A stretch of 64,000 nucleotides of DNA from Aristolochia californica (GCA_029961685.1 JARWKL010000003.1:10424459-10488458); one strand, 5' to 3'. Shown: positions 34,701 through 46,970, counted from the first letter of the stretch. The notes: a model not told the origin generated them from the sequence alone. A program made the numbers and translations.

Positions 34701-34994
34701 AGAAGAGTCAGTTAACCAATTTCTTCATTCTATGTAGGAGTCGGTTGTCTTATGAACAGTTTGGGGCATTTTTATCCAACGTTAAGGACTTGAATTCACA
34801 TAAGCAAACAAAAGAGGTATGTTCGTTCAAATATTTGTTCTTTTATTCTTTTCTTTTGTTATGCATCATCTAACCTGGAAGGTTTGTTGAGATTGTCACA
34901 GGAAACATTACGAAAGGCTGAAGATATTTTTGGTCCTGACAACAAGGACTTATATGCTGTATTTGAGGGACTGATTATCCGTAGCCGTGAGTAA
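31760..34994 (+). CDS. At4g15545-like coiled-coil protein, nine exons
   Basis: Exons: 31760-32044, 32132-32200, 33125-33181, 33330-33393, 33523-33627, 33915-34169, 34563-34605, 34738-34816 and 34902-34994. All junctions are GT-AG and the frame closes to 349 residues. The start is the ATG at 31760 (MLAKHTASQTPDFDLPEEML); the frame upstream lacks another ATG. Conserved parts are the N-terminal block DFDLPEEMLAVLPSDPYEQL with ARKITSIALATRVSKLE, a heptad-type coiled coil over about residues 40-135, a Ser/Pro-rich basic linker (STPKITPPDSPHRFSTPVSP), and the C-terminal block FFRQARSRLSYEQFGAFLSN through EETLRKAEDIFGPDNKDLY to IIRSRE. Plants keep this architecture (Arabidopsis At4g15545, of similar length); molecular function is not established. 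Intron 2 carries a duplicated donor and a CACTA-like end. Confidence 0.95.
32193..32382. repeat. 94-bp tandem duplication covering the intron 2 donor site
   Basis: 32193-32288 and 32287-32382 are the same sequence at a 94-bp offset with two mismatches (near 32220 and 32270). Each copy begins TTTCTAAGGTATCAG, so the last bases of exon 2 and the complete GT donor exist twice. The normal donor is at 32200/32201, the copy at 32294/32295. Confidence 0.95.
32448..32510 (+). mobile_element. CACTA-like terminus remnant in intron 2
   Basis: CACTACAAAATCGGACAGCA followed by TAGCGGCACTTCAGG resembles the start of plant CACTA elements (CACTACAAGAAAA type followed by a GCGGC-rich phrase). The other end and any transposase are not visible, so this is at most a fragment. 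Confidence 0.4.
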
Positions 34995-34999
34995 TTTTG

Positions 35000-35519
35000 T
35001 GTCTGAAACCAAATTATGTAACCATCATGTGGAGACACTTGATTCTTCATTTAGGTTTCATGTGAATAGAATCATGAATCTGTTGTCCAGAGGAGGCTGA
35101 GGCAAGGGTTACTACTTGTCACTCGTTGTTGTGAAAGTTGCATATCTTTTGAGTTGTTTCTTTAGGACTTCATGTTTGGAAAGATGAGATGCAAAAGAGA
35201 AAGAGCAGATCAATTAGGATTGAGGAGTGACACTAATAGATGAGGGTGGGATGAGGCTGCTGGGTGGATTGTGAGGTGGGTTTGAATTTCTTAAAACATG
35301 CTTCAAATCTATCCCTCAGCCATTCTAATGTGAGGCTTCTTGATAATTTTCACCTTCTTTGAGTGAGTGTGATATTTAGTAGTAGTGCCTTTGGTTGGAA
35401 ATGTTACAGGTGTTTTTTTTTAATATTTTGAAGTCTTACTAGTGTCCTCCTAAATTGTCAAAAATTTAAAATGAGTGATTATTGGTTTAATTTATAAGGA
35501 AATATTAGAAAAAATATTT
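35000..35519. other. 3' flank of the At4g15545-like gene
   Basis: Likely 3' UTR then plain intergenic sequence. No gene or transposon signature seen. Confidence 0.5.
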
Positions 35520-36190
35520 TTTAAAGGCCAACCAATCAACATGGATTTAGACATGGACAATACAAGTTATTAGATTGACTTGATTAGAACTTGTAGCATG
35601 TTGGAAAATTTATTTTTTAAGTACCAATAAATCAACTTGGATTTAAACTTGGACAATACAAGTTATTAGATTGATTTGATTAGAGTTTGTAGCATGTCAA
35701 CTTGAATGGATGAAATTCATCTGTGTTGAAGAGCAAGTATGAAAAAGTCTTATATGCTTCTTACAAAAAGAATCCCTAAACCCTAAACATAGATTTAAAC
35801 TTGGACAGTACAAGTTGTTAGATTGACTTGATTAGAGCTTGTAGTATGTCAACTTGAATGGATTAAACTCGTCCTTATTGAAGAGCAAGCATGGAAAAGT
35901 TTTACATGACTCTTACAAAAAGAAGTCTCATAGAACGATAATTCATATTAACGAATCTTACTAGAGTCTCATGGGAGTAAGTCTCATAGATGTCTCTCAA
36001 TTAAAAGAAGTTTTAGTTATTTCAGTCTTCTTTTTATGCTTAGTTGTTTAATCATTCTAGGATTTATCTCTAAGAGTTAGATTTTGGGTGTAATTGTGAT
36101 AAGGGTAATTTAATTGTAATCTGATTATGCTTATTTTCTTTATTATAACCATTGAAATCGACCAACATCAACATCACTACCAGTTCTTGT
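35520..36190 (+). repeat. Copia LTR fragment with three internal direct repeats
   Basis: A phrase of the type GGATTTAAACTTGGACAATA-CAAGTTATTAGATTGA-TTGATTAGAG-TTGTAGCATG starts near 35550, 35638 and 35792. The last two copies are followed by TGAAGAGCAAGNATGRAAAAG and CTCTTACAAAAAG. The region after 35900 (GATTTATCTCTAAGAGTTAG, TTGGGTGTAATTGTGATAAGGGTAATTTAA) matches 53100-53190, so both are pieces of one LTR family in plus orientation. It is not the LTR of the minus-strand element to its right. Confidence 0.6.
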
Positions 36191-36199
36191 ATACAAAAC

Positions 36200-39100
36200 A
36201 TTATGTACCATAGGTGTGTTTGTAGACTTGCATCCAAGCATTTCGGTCTCCTTCAACAAATCAAGTATGTGCTTTTTTTGTGATAGGATTATACTATGTT
36301 TGGATTAAAGAGCTTCAATCCCAAGAAAGTACTTGAGAAGCCTAAGGTCCTTGATTTGGAACTCCTTATTAAGGTCTTGATTTACCTATTGAATGCCACT
36401 AAGGTCACTACCCGTAATAACAATATCATCCACATATACTGTCATTAGAATGTTGCCCTTAGTGGAATTTCCAGTAAACACCAAGTGATCACTTTAACAC
36501 CTCTTGAACTCAAGTTTTGTAACCATAGTAGTAAATTTATCAAACCAAGCCCACAAAGACTATTTCAACCCATATATTGTTTTATTCAACCAACTTATTT
36601 TTTCCCCTTCAACCACATAACTAGGTGGTGGGTACATGTAGACTTCCTCATAGAGTATACCATTCAAGAAAATATTCTAGACATTTAACTAATGTAACTC
36701 CCATTTAAAATTGACTACTAGAGAAATAAGAACATTAACTGAGTTCATCTTGGCAACAGGAGAAAATATTTAATCATAATCAACATTGTAAGATTGGTAT
36801 AACTTTTTAGCAACCAATCGAGCCTCGTATCTAGCAATAGAACCATATGGATTATACTTTAGGGAGAAGACCTATTTGCGTCCAACTGCCTTTTTTCTTA
36901 GCAAAAAGTGACCAAATGCCATGTGGAATTGTGGTACGTAGCTTGAATCTCTTCATCCATGGCAGATTTCCACCTCGAATAAGAGAAAACCTCATCATAA
37001 CAGGTAGTAATGGTGGAAGAAGACACTACAGGCAAAAAAGAGACACAATTCGGAGACAAATAGTGAGTGGAAACATAATGAGAGATAGAGTGTGAAGTGG
37101 ATGGAGGTCTAACATCAATGGAATGGGGCTTTTTACGAAGAGCAATGAGCCTAGTTTCATAAGGTGGTCCATAAACTACTAGAGGTGAATGAGGAGAACA
37201 TACCTCAGGATCATTTGAAGACTCCACAAGTGACTGATCAGTGGGTATAGAGAGAAAGGTCTTTAGAAGGCTGGTCCACGGTCTGAAAATCATAATCCAC
37301 TGGAATAAGTGGATTCGGCATCATTGTAAATGATTAGAAAGCAGGAGGAGAGCTAGATGAAAAATAAGTTGATGCTAAAAAAAAAAAAACTTTGGCTGAG
37401 ATAAACATTTTCTTCAAAGATGGAGGGTAACACACATAATGTTTTTTTATCTTTGGAATACTCCAAGAAAACTTAATAGCCCGAGGAAGGAATTTACCCT
37501 GGGGATACCCAGAGTGAAGAACAAAAGGTGTACACTCAAATACCTTTGGTGCCAATGGGAAGGCAATTGAATCAAGAAACAATTTGGATAAGGAGGTAAC
37601 ACATTTGAGCACACTAGAGAGCCTACGGTTAATAAAAAAAAAGCAATGAGGACTGCATAAGGCCAATAAATTTGGGAATATTTATAGACAATATAATAGT
37701 TCGACCAATTTTTACAAGATGGCGATGTTTTCTTTTGGATACACCATTATGTTGAGGTGTATAAACATTGGATGATTGATGAATGATCTCTTCTTCCTTG
37801 CAAAAAAAAATTAAAGGTAGAAGAAAATACTCTTTTGCTTTATCAGACAAAAAAATAATAATTTAACCTTGGTTTTTAACTAATTTTCCACCATAGTACA
37901 AAAGGAGGTGAAAATAGGAAATACATTAGCCCTATCCTTTGTCAAATATAACCATGTAACTCTTGAGTAATCTTCCACAAATATAAAACATACTTAGATT
38001 GAGATATATTTGGGACATTAATAAGTCCCCATACATCTGAATGAATTAAAGTAAAAGGACTAGAAACAATATTATTTTGCCTGGCTTAAATATCAATCTG
38101 TGGTGTTTTCCAAACTCAAAATTCACATGACAACTATGAAGCCGAATTAAGGGAAGGGACTAAACTTTTTAAATTTGCTAATGAGAGATGTCCAAGATTT
38201 TTATGCCTTTTGGAAACCACTTCTATTGTGTTTGCTGCTACATCTGTAGTAGGGTCCATATAGTAAAGGCCCCTCTCATGGCTGCTACCAACCACCTGTT
38301 TTGTTTTGATGTCCTAAAACACACAATGAGATGGAAAAAGGTAATCAAACAATTTAGTCTTTCGGTCAATTGAATCAATGACACAAGACTCAATGGAAAT
38401 GGAGGGACAAACAAAACATTAAAAGTGAAAACGATGGTGAAATGGTGGATGAACCAGTACCCTGAATCCTACTTTTTTTTATCCATCTTCAATAAAGACA
38501 AAACAATCTAAAGTGCATAGTATCACAAAGGACAAATTTTTAATTCTACCTGTGAGGTACTCAAAGGCTCCAAAATCAGTGATCCAAGGTGAATTGCTAG
38601 AGCATGAGAGAAAGAAATACATACCAATAATAGCAATTGTAGCAGTTGTGTTGCTTTGGGGAGCAACCAACATACTTTTAAACTTATGAAACAATTCATG
38701 ATCCTCTTTTGATAGAGTTAATATTTCCCAAGAGGACTTTGAGGGTGCTTCACTGTTGGTAGATGTAGTAGGGGTTGATGCTTGATTGACCTTGAAGTGA
38801 GGTGGTTTGTCATGTAGGTTCTAACAACTTTCAACTAGATGGTTGTTGAACCCATAAAAGGTATACTTCCTTTGCAAACCACCAGTGTTAGAGGTAGGGG
38901 CATTCCCACTTCCACCTCTTCCTTTATCTCTATCGGAACCATTGTTCTATCTCCCTTGGGAGAATATAGCTGAGTTTTCCACTTGTTTTGGTTGACTGTT
39001 GGACTCCTTAACTGGAATTCGTAGCATAGTTGCACATATATCATTACAAGAAGGTTTTGCACTAGAGCTAAGTACCTGTGACTTGGCAACATCCAACTAG

Positions 39101-39636
39101 GGTGGTAGATTAGCAAGACATATAGTTGAGACCAGGTCTTCTCTTTGTTTTTCATGTGAGGCAACATCAAGTGCATATGGTTGTGTAACCTTTCACTCTT
39201 GTAGTAACCCTCTGAATCTGGCAAAGTACTCATGAAGACTGTCTTTACACTTTGTATTGCACATCTCTTAAAAAATATCATAAATCTTTTATAGACTGTC
39301 AAGGGTAGAATATAATTTAAAACATGTGTCTCAGATTATTTTGGTTTTCTCTAGGTGCACCACATTGTTTACCACATGTTCCTCCTTACTATTAATAAAC
39401 CGGTTAATAACTAGTGTCTTCCCTCAACCACTTATGGTAAGAGGGTTGATTCACATGCATAGGTGGCTAAGTTATATGCTCAACAAGGTCGCTAGTAACC
39501 AGAAAATGTTTCACACATTGGAACCAAGACAAGTAATTACTCAAGCCTTTAAGGGGAATTATAGTAATCCTCAAGGGATCACCTTTGCTAAAATCAGCAT
39601 ATGTAGAGGAAGAGAAAATATTTGACAACTCAGACA
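36200..39636 (-). mobile_element. Decayed Copia gag-pol on the minus strand
   Basis: Reading leftward: gag starts at ATG 39636 (MSELSNIFSSSTYADFSKGD) with NYLSWFQCVKHFL; more gag lies at 39302-38835. A protease remnant (PWITDFGAFEYLTG) is near 38590-38550, integrase core with TPQHNGVSKRKHRHLVKIGR near 37770-37700, the RT N-terminal part (RWKSAMDEEIQATYHNSTWH) near 36990-36910, and the RT catalytic YVDDIVITG near 36445-36415. Frames are broken by stops and shifts in every domain, and RNase H is missing at the left, so the copy is dead. Domain order (gag, PR, IN, RT) is that of Ty1/Copia. Its gag matches the plus-strand fragment at 31048. Confidence 0.85.
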
Positions 39637-40417
39637 TTATGACTTACAAAAAAAAATCCCAGAATACCAGCACCTTTAGGTTAACTTAGGAGGAAAGAGG
39701 ACAAGAAGTTATCAAAACTAATAAATAGTTGAACCTACGGAATACAAAACTATGTCAAGTGATCAAATTCAGCAAGTAACAAATAAGGAAACCAACCAAT
39801 TGATCACACAAGCATGACCCCTTTTTCGAATTTGTTTTTGTTGTTTGAGATTCGATTCACTCAATAACCAATGGTGGTTAAAAAAGGAAAAAAAACTAGG
39901 TGCTAATAAGAACGCAACCATAAATAGACTAGAACTAGTGATTATTTTCCAAAACTATTTTTCAAACACTAACTTAGGGTTTTAACAATTTAATTGAGCA
40001 ACCACTCCAAAGACCAAAACTCAAGGAGAGCTTCAAGAGGACTTTTAGAATTCCAAAGGAAGAATTTTTTGCATAAAAATTAAATCAAACAAACAAGGAA
40101 TGAAAGAAACTCATACGCATGACAAAAAGGGATTTTCGCCATTCAATATGAAGAGAAAAAACGGATTTAATTATGCTTGAGTAAAAACAACTTTGTGATT
40201 ATCAAAAGCTTGAATTTAATCCTTCATAATATGAAACATAAGGTGAAACTTATCTGATTAAGGAGAGAACTTGCTGAATTGACTTCAACCTTTTGTTCCT
40301 CTTAAAAAACTAGTTGAACCCTTTATTGCTTGAAGGCTGAATTGAATTTTCTTTCTACTAAACTTTCATAACCTGATCAATTTTACTTTAAACCATAGAA
40401 TTCCAGCTTTGATACCA
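39637..40417 (-). mobile_element. Untranslated leader of the minus-strand Copia element
   Basis: Non-coding. It ends on the right with GCTTTGATACCA (about 40406-40417), the reverse complement of a tRNA-Met-type primer site (TGGTATCAAAGC), directly next to the LTR. Confidence 0.65.
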
Positions 40418-40732
40418 TGTTGAATTCTACAGTTTAATCCATTGATAAATTGGTTTGAGAAGAAGAAGAAAAAAAGAACAAAGAAAATAAGAGAAGATGA
40501 GAAGGCTAAGGCAAAAGCACGAGTTGAGGAGAGAAACTTTAGGGGTTAAGAAAGAGCACATGAATGAGCTCCTCCCCCTCTCTTTCTTATTTATATAAGT
40601 GGGCATGGATGCCCTAATACATAAGAACAAAAAAAATACTTGAACTAACTAATAATTATAGCTAACGACATTCACTTTCACAATTATATTGAATACCACT
40701 CAAACTAGGGATAATTTTGAGCTTCTATCATT
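40418..40732 (-). repeat. LTR with a primer site on one side and a polypurine tract on the other
   Basis: Plus-strand ends are TGTTGAATTCTACAG and GCTTCTATCA. The left neighbour is a reversed primer binding site, so it serves as 5' LTR for the Copia element to the left. The right neighbour is TTCCACCCCTTGAG, the reverse of a purine tract (CTCAAGGGGTGGAA), so it also looks like a 3' LTR for sequence to the right. Confidence 0.65.
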
Positions 40733-42700
40733 CCACCCCTTGAGTATCAACCTTATCCTCAAGATTGAAAGTCAAAAAAATTGTAGAAGGAAATCATCCT
40801 CATGTATCTAAAGTCGTGCCCCCAAGATATTCTACAAAATAAAATCAAATTACCACTTTTACCCTGAAGGTGGTGCCCCTTAGACTTTTTAAATATAAAT
40901 GCCCCCCCCAATTACAAGTTGTACCCCTTTCCTAGCTTTGTACATGTATGATTTTACATAAATTTGGGTTTTACCATTCAACCCCTCTTGAAAGATCACC
41001 CTTTCTTTCAAGGTTAAAGTATGGAAAGTGTAGTAAAGATTTGTCTTCAATCTCCCAAGTGTGATTTATGGGAAGAATAGGATGGGTATCATCGTGGAGG
41101 TGGATAATTGGATGAGTTGCTTGGTGGAGAAGTTATGTTTGGGGAGGAGAGAGAGTGGCTGAGATGGATGGAGAATATGAGGTTGTTGGGTGAGTTGCAT
41201 GCGGAGAAGACATTGGTGATTTGTATAGATTGGGGTGACGATCAAAATAGTGAAAGTTATTTTCTTGAGATGTAGAGTGAATTATTGAATTTGTATGTTT
41301 CTTTAGAGGAGACAATTTGAGACTGAAATTGGGAGTAAGTGTTGTAGTGTGGAAAAGGTATAGGCTACTGTGGCATTAAGGTGGGTAGTGGTGGGATATA
41401 CGAAATTGTAGATGGATAGGATATCATGGTTAGATGTAACAACATGGATGTGGTGGGTAAGGGGTGTGGTGGCTGGAATGGAGGAATAGAAAGAAGGTTG
41501 GGATGTTAGGTGGTAATTTTGGTTTGGTGGAGAGTTTTATTGAGGAGGGTGAATGAGGTAACATTTTGAATTGAAAATTTTGGTGGTGGTAAACAAGAAA
41601 ACTTACCAAAAACAAGTTTTGTTGAGTTTTATGATTCATTGCTTGTTGAGGAGGGGAAGGAGGTCTTACCACCTTTGCTTTCATGAAGGATTGAAGCATG
41701 CTTGTTAGGTGTTGTATTTGTCATTTCCTAGTAATCTTTTTCCTCAAACTTTCTTGGCCAAACTTGTGAGTAGCAACAACCTCATGTTATGGTTGTTGTT
41801 ATTGTTCAGAGGTTATTTTGGAAAAGGGAGAGAGTGTTTAACATGTTAACGAGGTTGAGAGAGAAAATGAGAGGTTGATAGAGAAAATGGGAGGGTGGGG
41901 GGTTGCTTCTCCTTGGATGTCGGGATATAGATTTTTAAAAAAATTTAGATGAGCCTAGATCCAATGGTACTCTAGGATGAGGTGAAATGCCTGAAGTATA
42001 GTGAATAAATAATATTGAGGATTTTTAGGTAATGACTGAAGGAAAACGGAGGGTTAGGTCGAATGAGCTCAAGGAAGAAAGAAAAAAGTTTCAGCAGGAT
42101 TGATCTTTATGGCTTTATATGGCAATATTTTATAGAATATAATTCTACTTGAAAATCTTTAATTTTTTATATAATTTTATATATAAATCTCTCATTTTGA
42201 ATCTTTTCTGGTAATTTTATTTGCTTTATTATATAATAGATTCAAGGATATCTCTTTAAAAGAGATCCGATTGACTTGATACTTGTTGATTCCGATACCA
42301 AACTTGAATATCTTGAATTCAAATATAATATTATCACACACAATATGCTTCTTGTGAAACAGATAATCTAATAAATCATCAAATTTGTAGTATGGTCGAA
42401 TTGATGTTCTAATTGGTTTATGGTTGAGGAGGAGAAAGTCCCAGATGTTGATACAAAATACTTTTTTTTGCCTAGTAATTTCTTTTTTTTATGCACAAAA
42501 CTAAATTTATTTGATTATTATTTTATTTTTTATAAGTATATTTTAATTTTAAAAAGACTATAAAAATAAAGTAAGAAATATTTTAAAACTAAGTATCTAA
42601 TTTACATTAAATTTAAAAGATGTAAAAAAAGGTGTAAATACTTTTAAATATTTTATATTTTCAATAACATCAATTTATCTTAAATAAATAAATTAATATA
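40733..42700. other. Gene-less stretch, probably retrotransposon internal sequence
   Basis: On the minus strand there is a second purine-tract phrase (TTTCAAGAGGGGTTGAATGG, about 41001-40982) like the one at 40733. Minus-strand frames at 41430-41699 and 41133-41315 give proline-, serine- and histidine-rich peptides with no recognisable domain; they might be a decayed gag. 42120-42720 is AT-rich with nothing evident. Confidence 0.45.
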
Positions 42701-42720
42701 TATATTATTTATAGATTGGT

Positions 42721-43453
42721 GTGGCAGCAAATCATAAAAGCTTATACCAAAAGATTCTACTCCTCTCTTATCCCAACAGATCCGCATCTCGGAGCCAGAA
42801 GTCCGAATATTCGAGGCTCATAATGCAATCCGGTCTCGATCAAGAGGTGCCAGTCCAACCAGGGCATCGGTCATCACCCACCCAGAGGAAGGGACCATCG
42901 GGCCTGCAATAATTCATGAATTCAAGAGAGAGAGGGAGACGATTCACCAATACCGACAAACACAGCTGCAACTCATCTCTCACAATAAAGACGGCTTCTG
43001 GGTGGAAATCCAGAATCTGATCTGCTACTCTTTATTTCTTTTCCTTCATCACTCATTTGGGAATTATACAAACGCTAGGTAGGGGACGACTGGGGCAGTA
43101 AACACCCCCAAGCGTTTGCCCCCAATTTCCTTACAAACACTATATACAAACCCTAATTGAATTGCTCAAAGATACAGATGCTTGCTTGCTTGCAATGAAT
43201 CTTCATTTTTTATTTTGCCTTCTCCAATTGTACAGAAATCCCCCTCCGTTATCTCCGTCTTAATTGCGAAAGAATACTGCTTTCCTCTCGGGTTTCAGAA
43301 TCATACCTTCCCGTTTAAAAAAATCGCAGGAAGATACGATTATTGAGAGATGAGAAGGGGCAAAGTATTGAAATCGCAATCAAGGCGGAGAAGAGAACAG
43401 GAAACATTAGAATTAGAAGGAGATTCACCACAACTACCCTCTTTTTGGGAGAT
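42721..43453. other. 3' flank of the PNRC-motif gene, less AT-rich
   Basis: Base composition rises here compared with the transposon-rich neighbours. It probably holds the 3' UTR of the gene at 43454-43972. A plus-strand frame at 42721-42912 lacks an ATG at its start and shows no domain; I do not call it. Confidence 0.4.
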
Positions 43454-43972
43454 TTAATCGAGCCGAAGCAAGCGCCTCAGATCCTTGGTCGCCGAATCGT
43501 CGAAGACTCCCGGACAACTCTTCTTCTTGGAGAAACTGGGCAACGGCAGGTCGCTCGGTGCAGGCGAGTTAAAAAACGCCGAACCGGCGTATACGTCGGA
43601 CCGGAAAATGGTCACAATCGCCGGATCCGGACACACTCTCTCCTCCGTCACGTAGAGGATGAGATCTCCAGCGGCCGTCGTGGGGGCCGTTTTCACCCCA
43701 GTAAATTCACGAATTTTCTTCTCTGGCAGCGACTCGCCTCGCTTCAAAATCGTCACCTGCGCCATGACGAGGTTCTTCGCCGTTTTCGTGGTATCCTCCG
43801 TCGATCTTTTCTGAGGCTCCGGAACCCGTTGTTTCCTGGGCTCAGGCCGAGTCACCGGCTTCCTGTTAGGCCTAGGTTTGCCGGCACTCCGGCGGGGAAA
43901 AACGGCGTAAGACTGGGGGATTCTCATACGGTCGATAAGGCAGTCCTGAGGACGCAAGACTTCGGTTCCCAT
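43454..43972 (-). CDS. Small plant PNRC-motif protein
   Basis: Single uninterrupted frame of 172 codons from ATG 43972 to TAA at 43454. The N-terminus MGTEVLRPQDCLIDRMRIPQ, the basic segment KPRPNRKPVTRPEPRK, the central block MAQVTILKRGESL and the C-terminal DVYAGSAFFNSPAPSDLPLP followed by SFSKKK identify a conserved uncharacterised plant family. Residues 136-147 (SPAPSDLPLPSF) match the proline-rich nuclear receptor coactivator (PNRC) motif. In animal PNRC2 and yeast Edc1/Edc2, this type of LPxP motif binds the decapping activator Dcp1, so a role in mRNA decapping is an inference. The tail ATKDLRRLLRLD could be a short helix. The coding region is more G+C-rich than its surroundings, as usual for a real plant exon. 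Confidence 0.85.
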   Translation of the reverse strand: MGTEVLRPQDCLIDRMRIPQSYAVFPRRSAGKPRPNRKPVTRPEPRKQRVPEPQKRSTEDTTKTAKNLVMAQVTILKRGESLPEKKIREFTGVKTAPTTAAGDLILYVTEERVCPDPAIVTIFRSDVYAGSAFFNSPAPSDLPLPSFSKKKSCPGVFDDSATKDLRRLLRLD

Positions 43973-44400
43973 GGCAGCGATATTCCTCCCCCAATTCGTT
44001 CCGCTACGAAAAATCCGTCGCTAAAAAAGACGGAAAACGAACCTGCTTAAAAAGGCGATAAAAAAAATAAAAAAACAGGAGAGAGACAGAAGGGGCTTCC
44101 AGGGCTTTTTCGTCGTTGTTTCCGCAACCCCTCCCTTCTTCTTCCTCCCCCTGGAAGAAACTCGTTAGCGTGTTTACAGGCAATCTCTGGTGTGCCATTC
44201 AGGTGGCTCCCGAGGGGAATATGTAGAAAAAGGCCTCGGTTCCGCACCGACCACGGTGGTGGTCCCCATCGTAAGGTAGGAGCCGCCTCGGTTATTTGAC
44301 CCTGGACCAGGTCCTGCCGCGTCAACTCCTCAACCGCCCCATTCATCCCCGCTCTCCGTTAATGTCCCCCACCGCATACTATACCCGGAGATGTCATTTC
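43973..44400 (-). promoter_or_regulatory. Likely 5' UTR and promoter region of the PNRC-motif gene
   Basis: A G+C-richer stretch directly upstream of the ATG. Minus-strand frames in it (44004-44346) have no domain and probably reflect leader composition. No clear TATA box stands out. Confidence 0.45.
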
Positions 44401-46970
44401 CATGAGTAGCATAAAAAAAGCTTCGATCACGGCTTCCCTCTTCATCAAAGCTTGTCAGAGGACTCTCACGCTAAGAACGATCAAAGAATGGCCCGTCTCT
44501 TTCGGCCTTTTCGGCTCATGATCATTTGGGGTTTCCGCGTAGATGGGCAAAGAAATTGGCAGAGGTTTCTCATACCGAATTGAAAGTGCATATTTAGCTA
44601 CGGTGATAAGAAAAAGCTTCTTCAATCTCATATCTTTAGTGTGTTTTGAATCTAATATAATTCATGTTTGTTGTAAAATTTGGAAACAGGACAAGTTTAT
44701 GCGAATAATGATTCTATTTTGATAAAAAAAAAAAAAAACCGTCTTCTTTCTCTTTCTCTAGAAGGTTGTGAAGTACACAACTAGAGGGAGGCGAATAAGT
44801 TTGTATGCACTATTTAAACCTCAGTCCCTTCATTACACAACCTTGTGTAGTTATACTTTTACGACCCGATGTATTTGTAAATCTATGTAAGTCTAATGTT
44901 CAAGGCAAAATGCATAGGGAGCACAAGGATATTCCAATTCTATAATGGTTCACAACCCTATGTTTGATTAATTATTTATTTCCAAAGTGTTTTTACCTTA
45001 AGAGTTTATTCACCACATTTTAGCTATATATAGTAAATTGCCACTAGGTTCAAATTGTAATGCTACCCATAGAGGGATTTACACCGCTCGATTGATTACA
45101 ACAATCAATTTGCACAACTCACCCTTTCACAAATACAACATACTATTTTCACTAGCCTTACTCCATACTATGAATTTTCACTAGTAAACTATATACTCAT
45201 GTTTAGACCCACAATGGGATTTTTAGCATCAAATTAGACTCTCCGACCTAGATCTTCAGGGGATTTCAGCAAATAACTAGGCAGTCTAGTCAGTAAAATT
45301 TTTAGCCATAATAACTTTTCTCAGTAAATTACCCTATACAAGGCTTGATCGAATACTTGCAAAGGATACTGCTTACAATTGTGCTCTCATACAATATGTT
45401 TCAATAGATAGATTTCAAAATTTTCAAGTTCAAGAAAAATACAAAAATAATCATATGTGCCCAATCTATGAGAGAGCAACTCAACATGTCCTTTATTGAC
45501 TTAATTCCAAATTCAAGGCTTAAGATAAGTTATAGATTGGTTTTTTAAATCAAGGGACACACTCAAATTGACTCGATGCAAAGATTGATTCTAAAATTCT
45601 AGCCCACAAGTAATGACCTAAACTTTGTGATTGGTTTCAAAGTAAAAGATCTCTAGTTTAAATTTACTTAACCAAGTACAATTAATTGATTTTAAGGTAA
45701 ATGCATAGAGGTACTTGAATTTATGAAATTTAGCCACAAATCCTCGATACTATATGGATGTAACTCCAAATCCTTTCACTAGATAGAATATGATTTCAAA
45801 GTAAAAGTGTTGTGATTCTAGAAAAGATGATGCTAAGTAAACAAGGATTTTAAAATAACAGTACAAAAATACTTGACATTAAGGAGGAATGTCTTTTTTG
45901 AAGATCCAAATTTTAACTCCAATTCAAGTGAAGTGTTTAGGAGTGGTTTTCAAAGCCTTATGAATTAAGAACTCCTTATTCTAGGGCCAAAAAAAACTTA
46001 TATAGATGAGTTTCTCAAATTTAAAATTCAAACCATTGAGCTTTGAAAGGGGTATTTTATCCTTTAAAAAAATCAATAAAATCTCGATTAAAAATTACGA
46101 GAAAATACTTAACATTTTCTCCTTGAGCTACTAGAAACATAGGTAGATCACTTAGAAATTTTGGGGACCTATAGTGAACAAATTGAAGCTTTGAATCTTA
46201 TTATGCAACTTTTTCGGAACAAATTATTCAAATGTTGATAGTTATTCAAATGGTCTTCAATAATTATTCTTGTCTTTTTCTTCAATTGTTTGGACAATGG
46301 GATAGACGATTTCACACAAAGCCTTCTCTCCCTCTGATTGTTTGGCCGATTGGTTGGATGATATCATTAGCAAAGCAATTTTCTTCTAACCTTCTTTGGA
46401 CTGGTCATTCTAACCTCACAGAGAATTTTCTATCTCCTTGTCATTTATATTATTGACTTCATGCCACTAGTACGAAGTGCCCTTGCACCACTTGTTGTGT
46501 TAAGCAATCTTTTGCCCTCTGGATGCATGTTTGAACAATTACAACTTGAGATTTTTTCTTCTTTCTAGAATTGGTCATTCAAATGGATGTTATTGGTCCA
46601 TTTAGATGAAATCTCTTTTGTCTTTAGTTAATTTTCTTTCTTTTTCTATAAGGTTTTTCAACGGTTTGTTATGCTTTTCTTAGAATGGGACTTTAAATGT
46701 TGTATGAACTTTCTCAATCCAAATAATTTAAATCACCAAGTGATTTTTATCATCAAAACTTAGCTTATGGAGATTTTGAGATTGAAGGTCTCCAAAAATT
46801 CTTCCTTGTTTTTTCAACCTGAAATAAAGAAATGTAATGCATATGCTTTGCCCATATGATGCATGCAATACTTAAATTATCCCGGAATTTTTTTAAGCTC
46901 CCATTATCAATTATCTATTCTTGTTTTGTCAAGTTTCCTTCTAATAGGACTTGTCACTTTAGTTAACTAG
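44401..46970. other. Gene-less stretch
   Basis: No gene, RNA or transposon terminus could be supported. A 14-base A-run is near 44725. The plus-strand frame at 46232-46456 shows no domain. Confidence 0.55.

Noticed and set aside
41430..41699. Proline-rich minus-strand frame as a gene
   Set aside because: Low complexity, no domain, and flanked by LTR and purine-tract signals; at best a decayed gag.
42721..42912. Plus-strand frame in a G+C-richer region
   Set aside because: It lacks an ATG at its start and has no domain; more likely downstream flank of the PNRC-motif gene.
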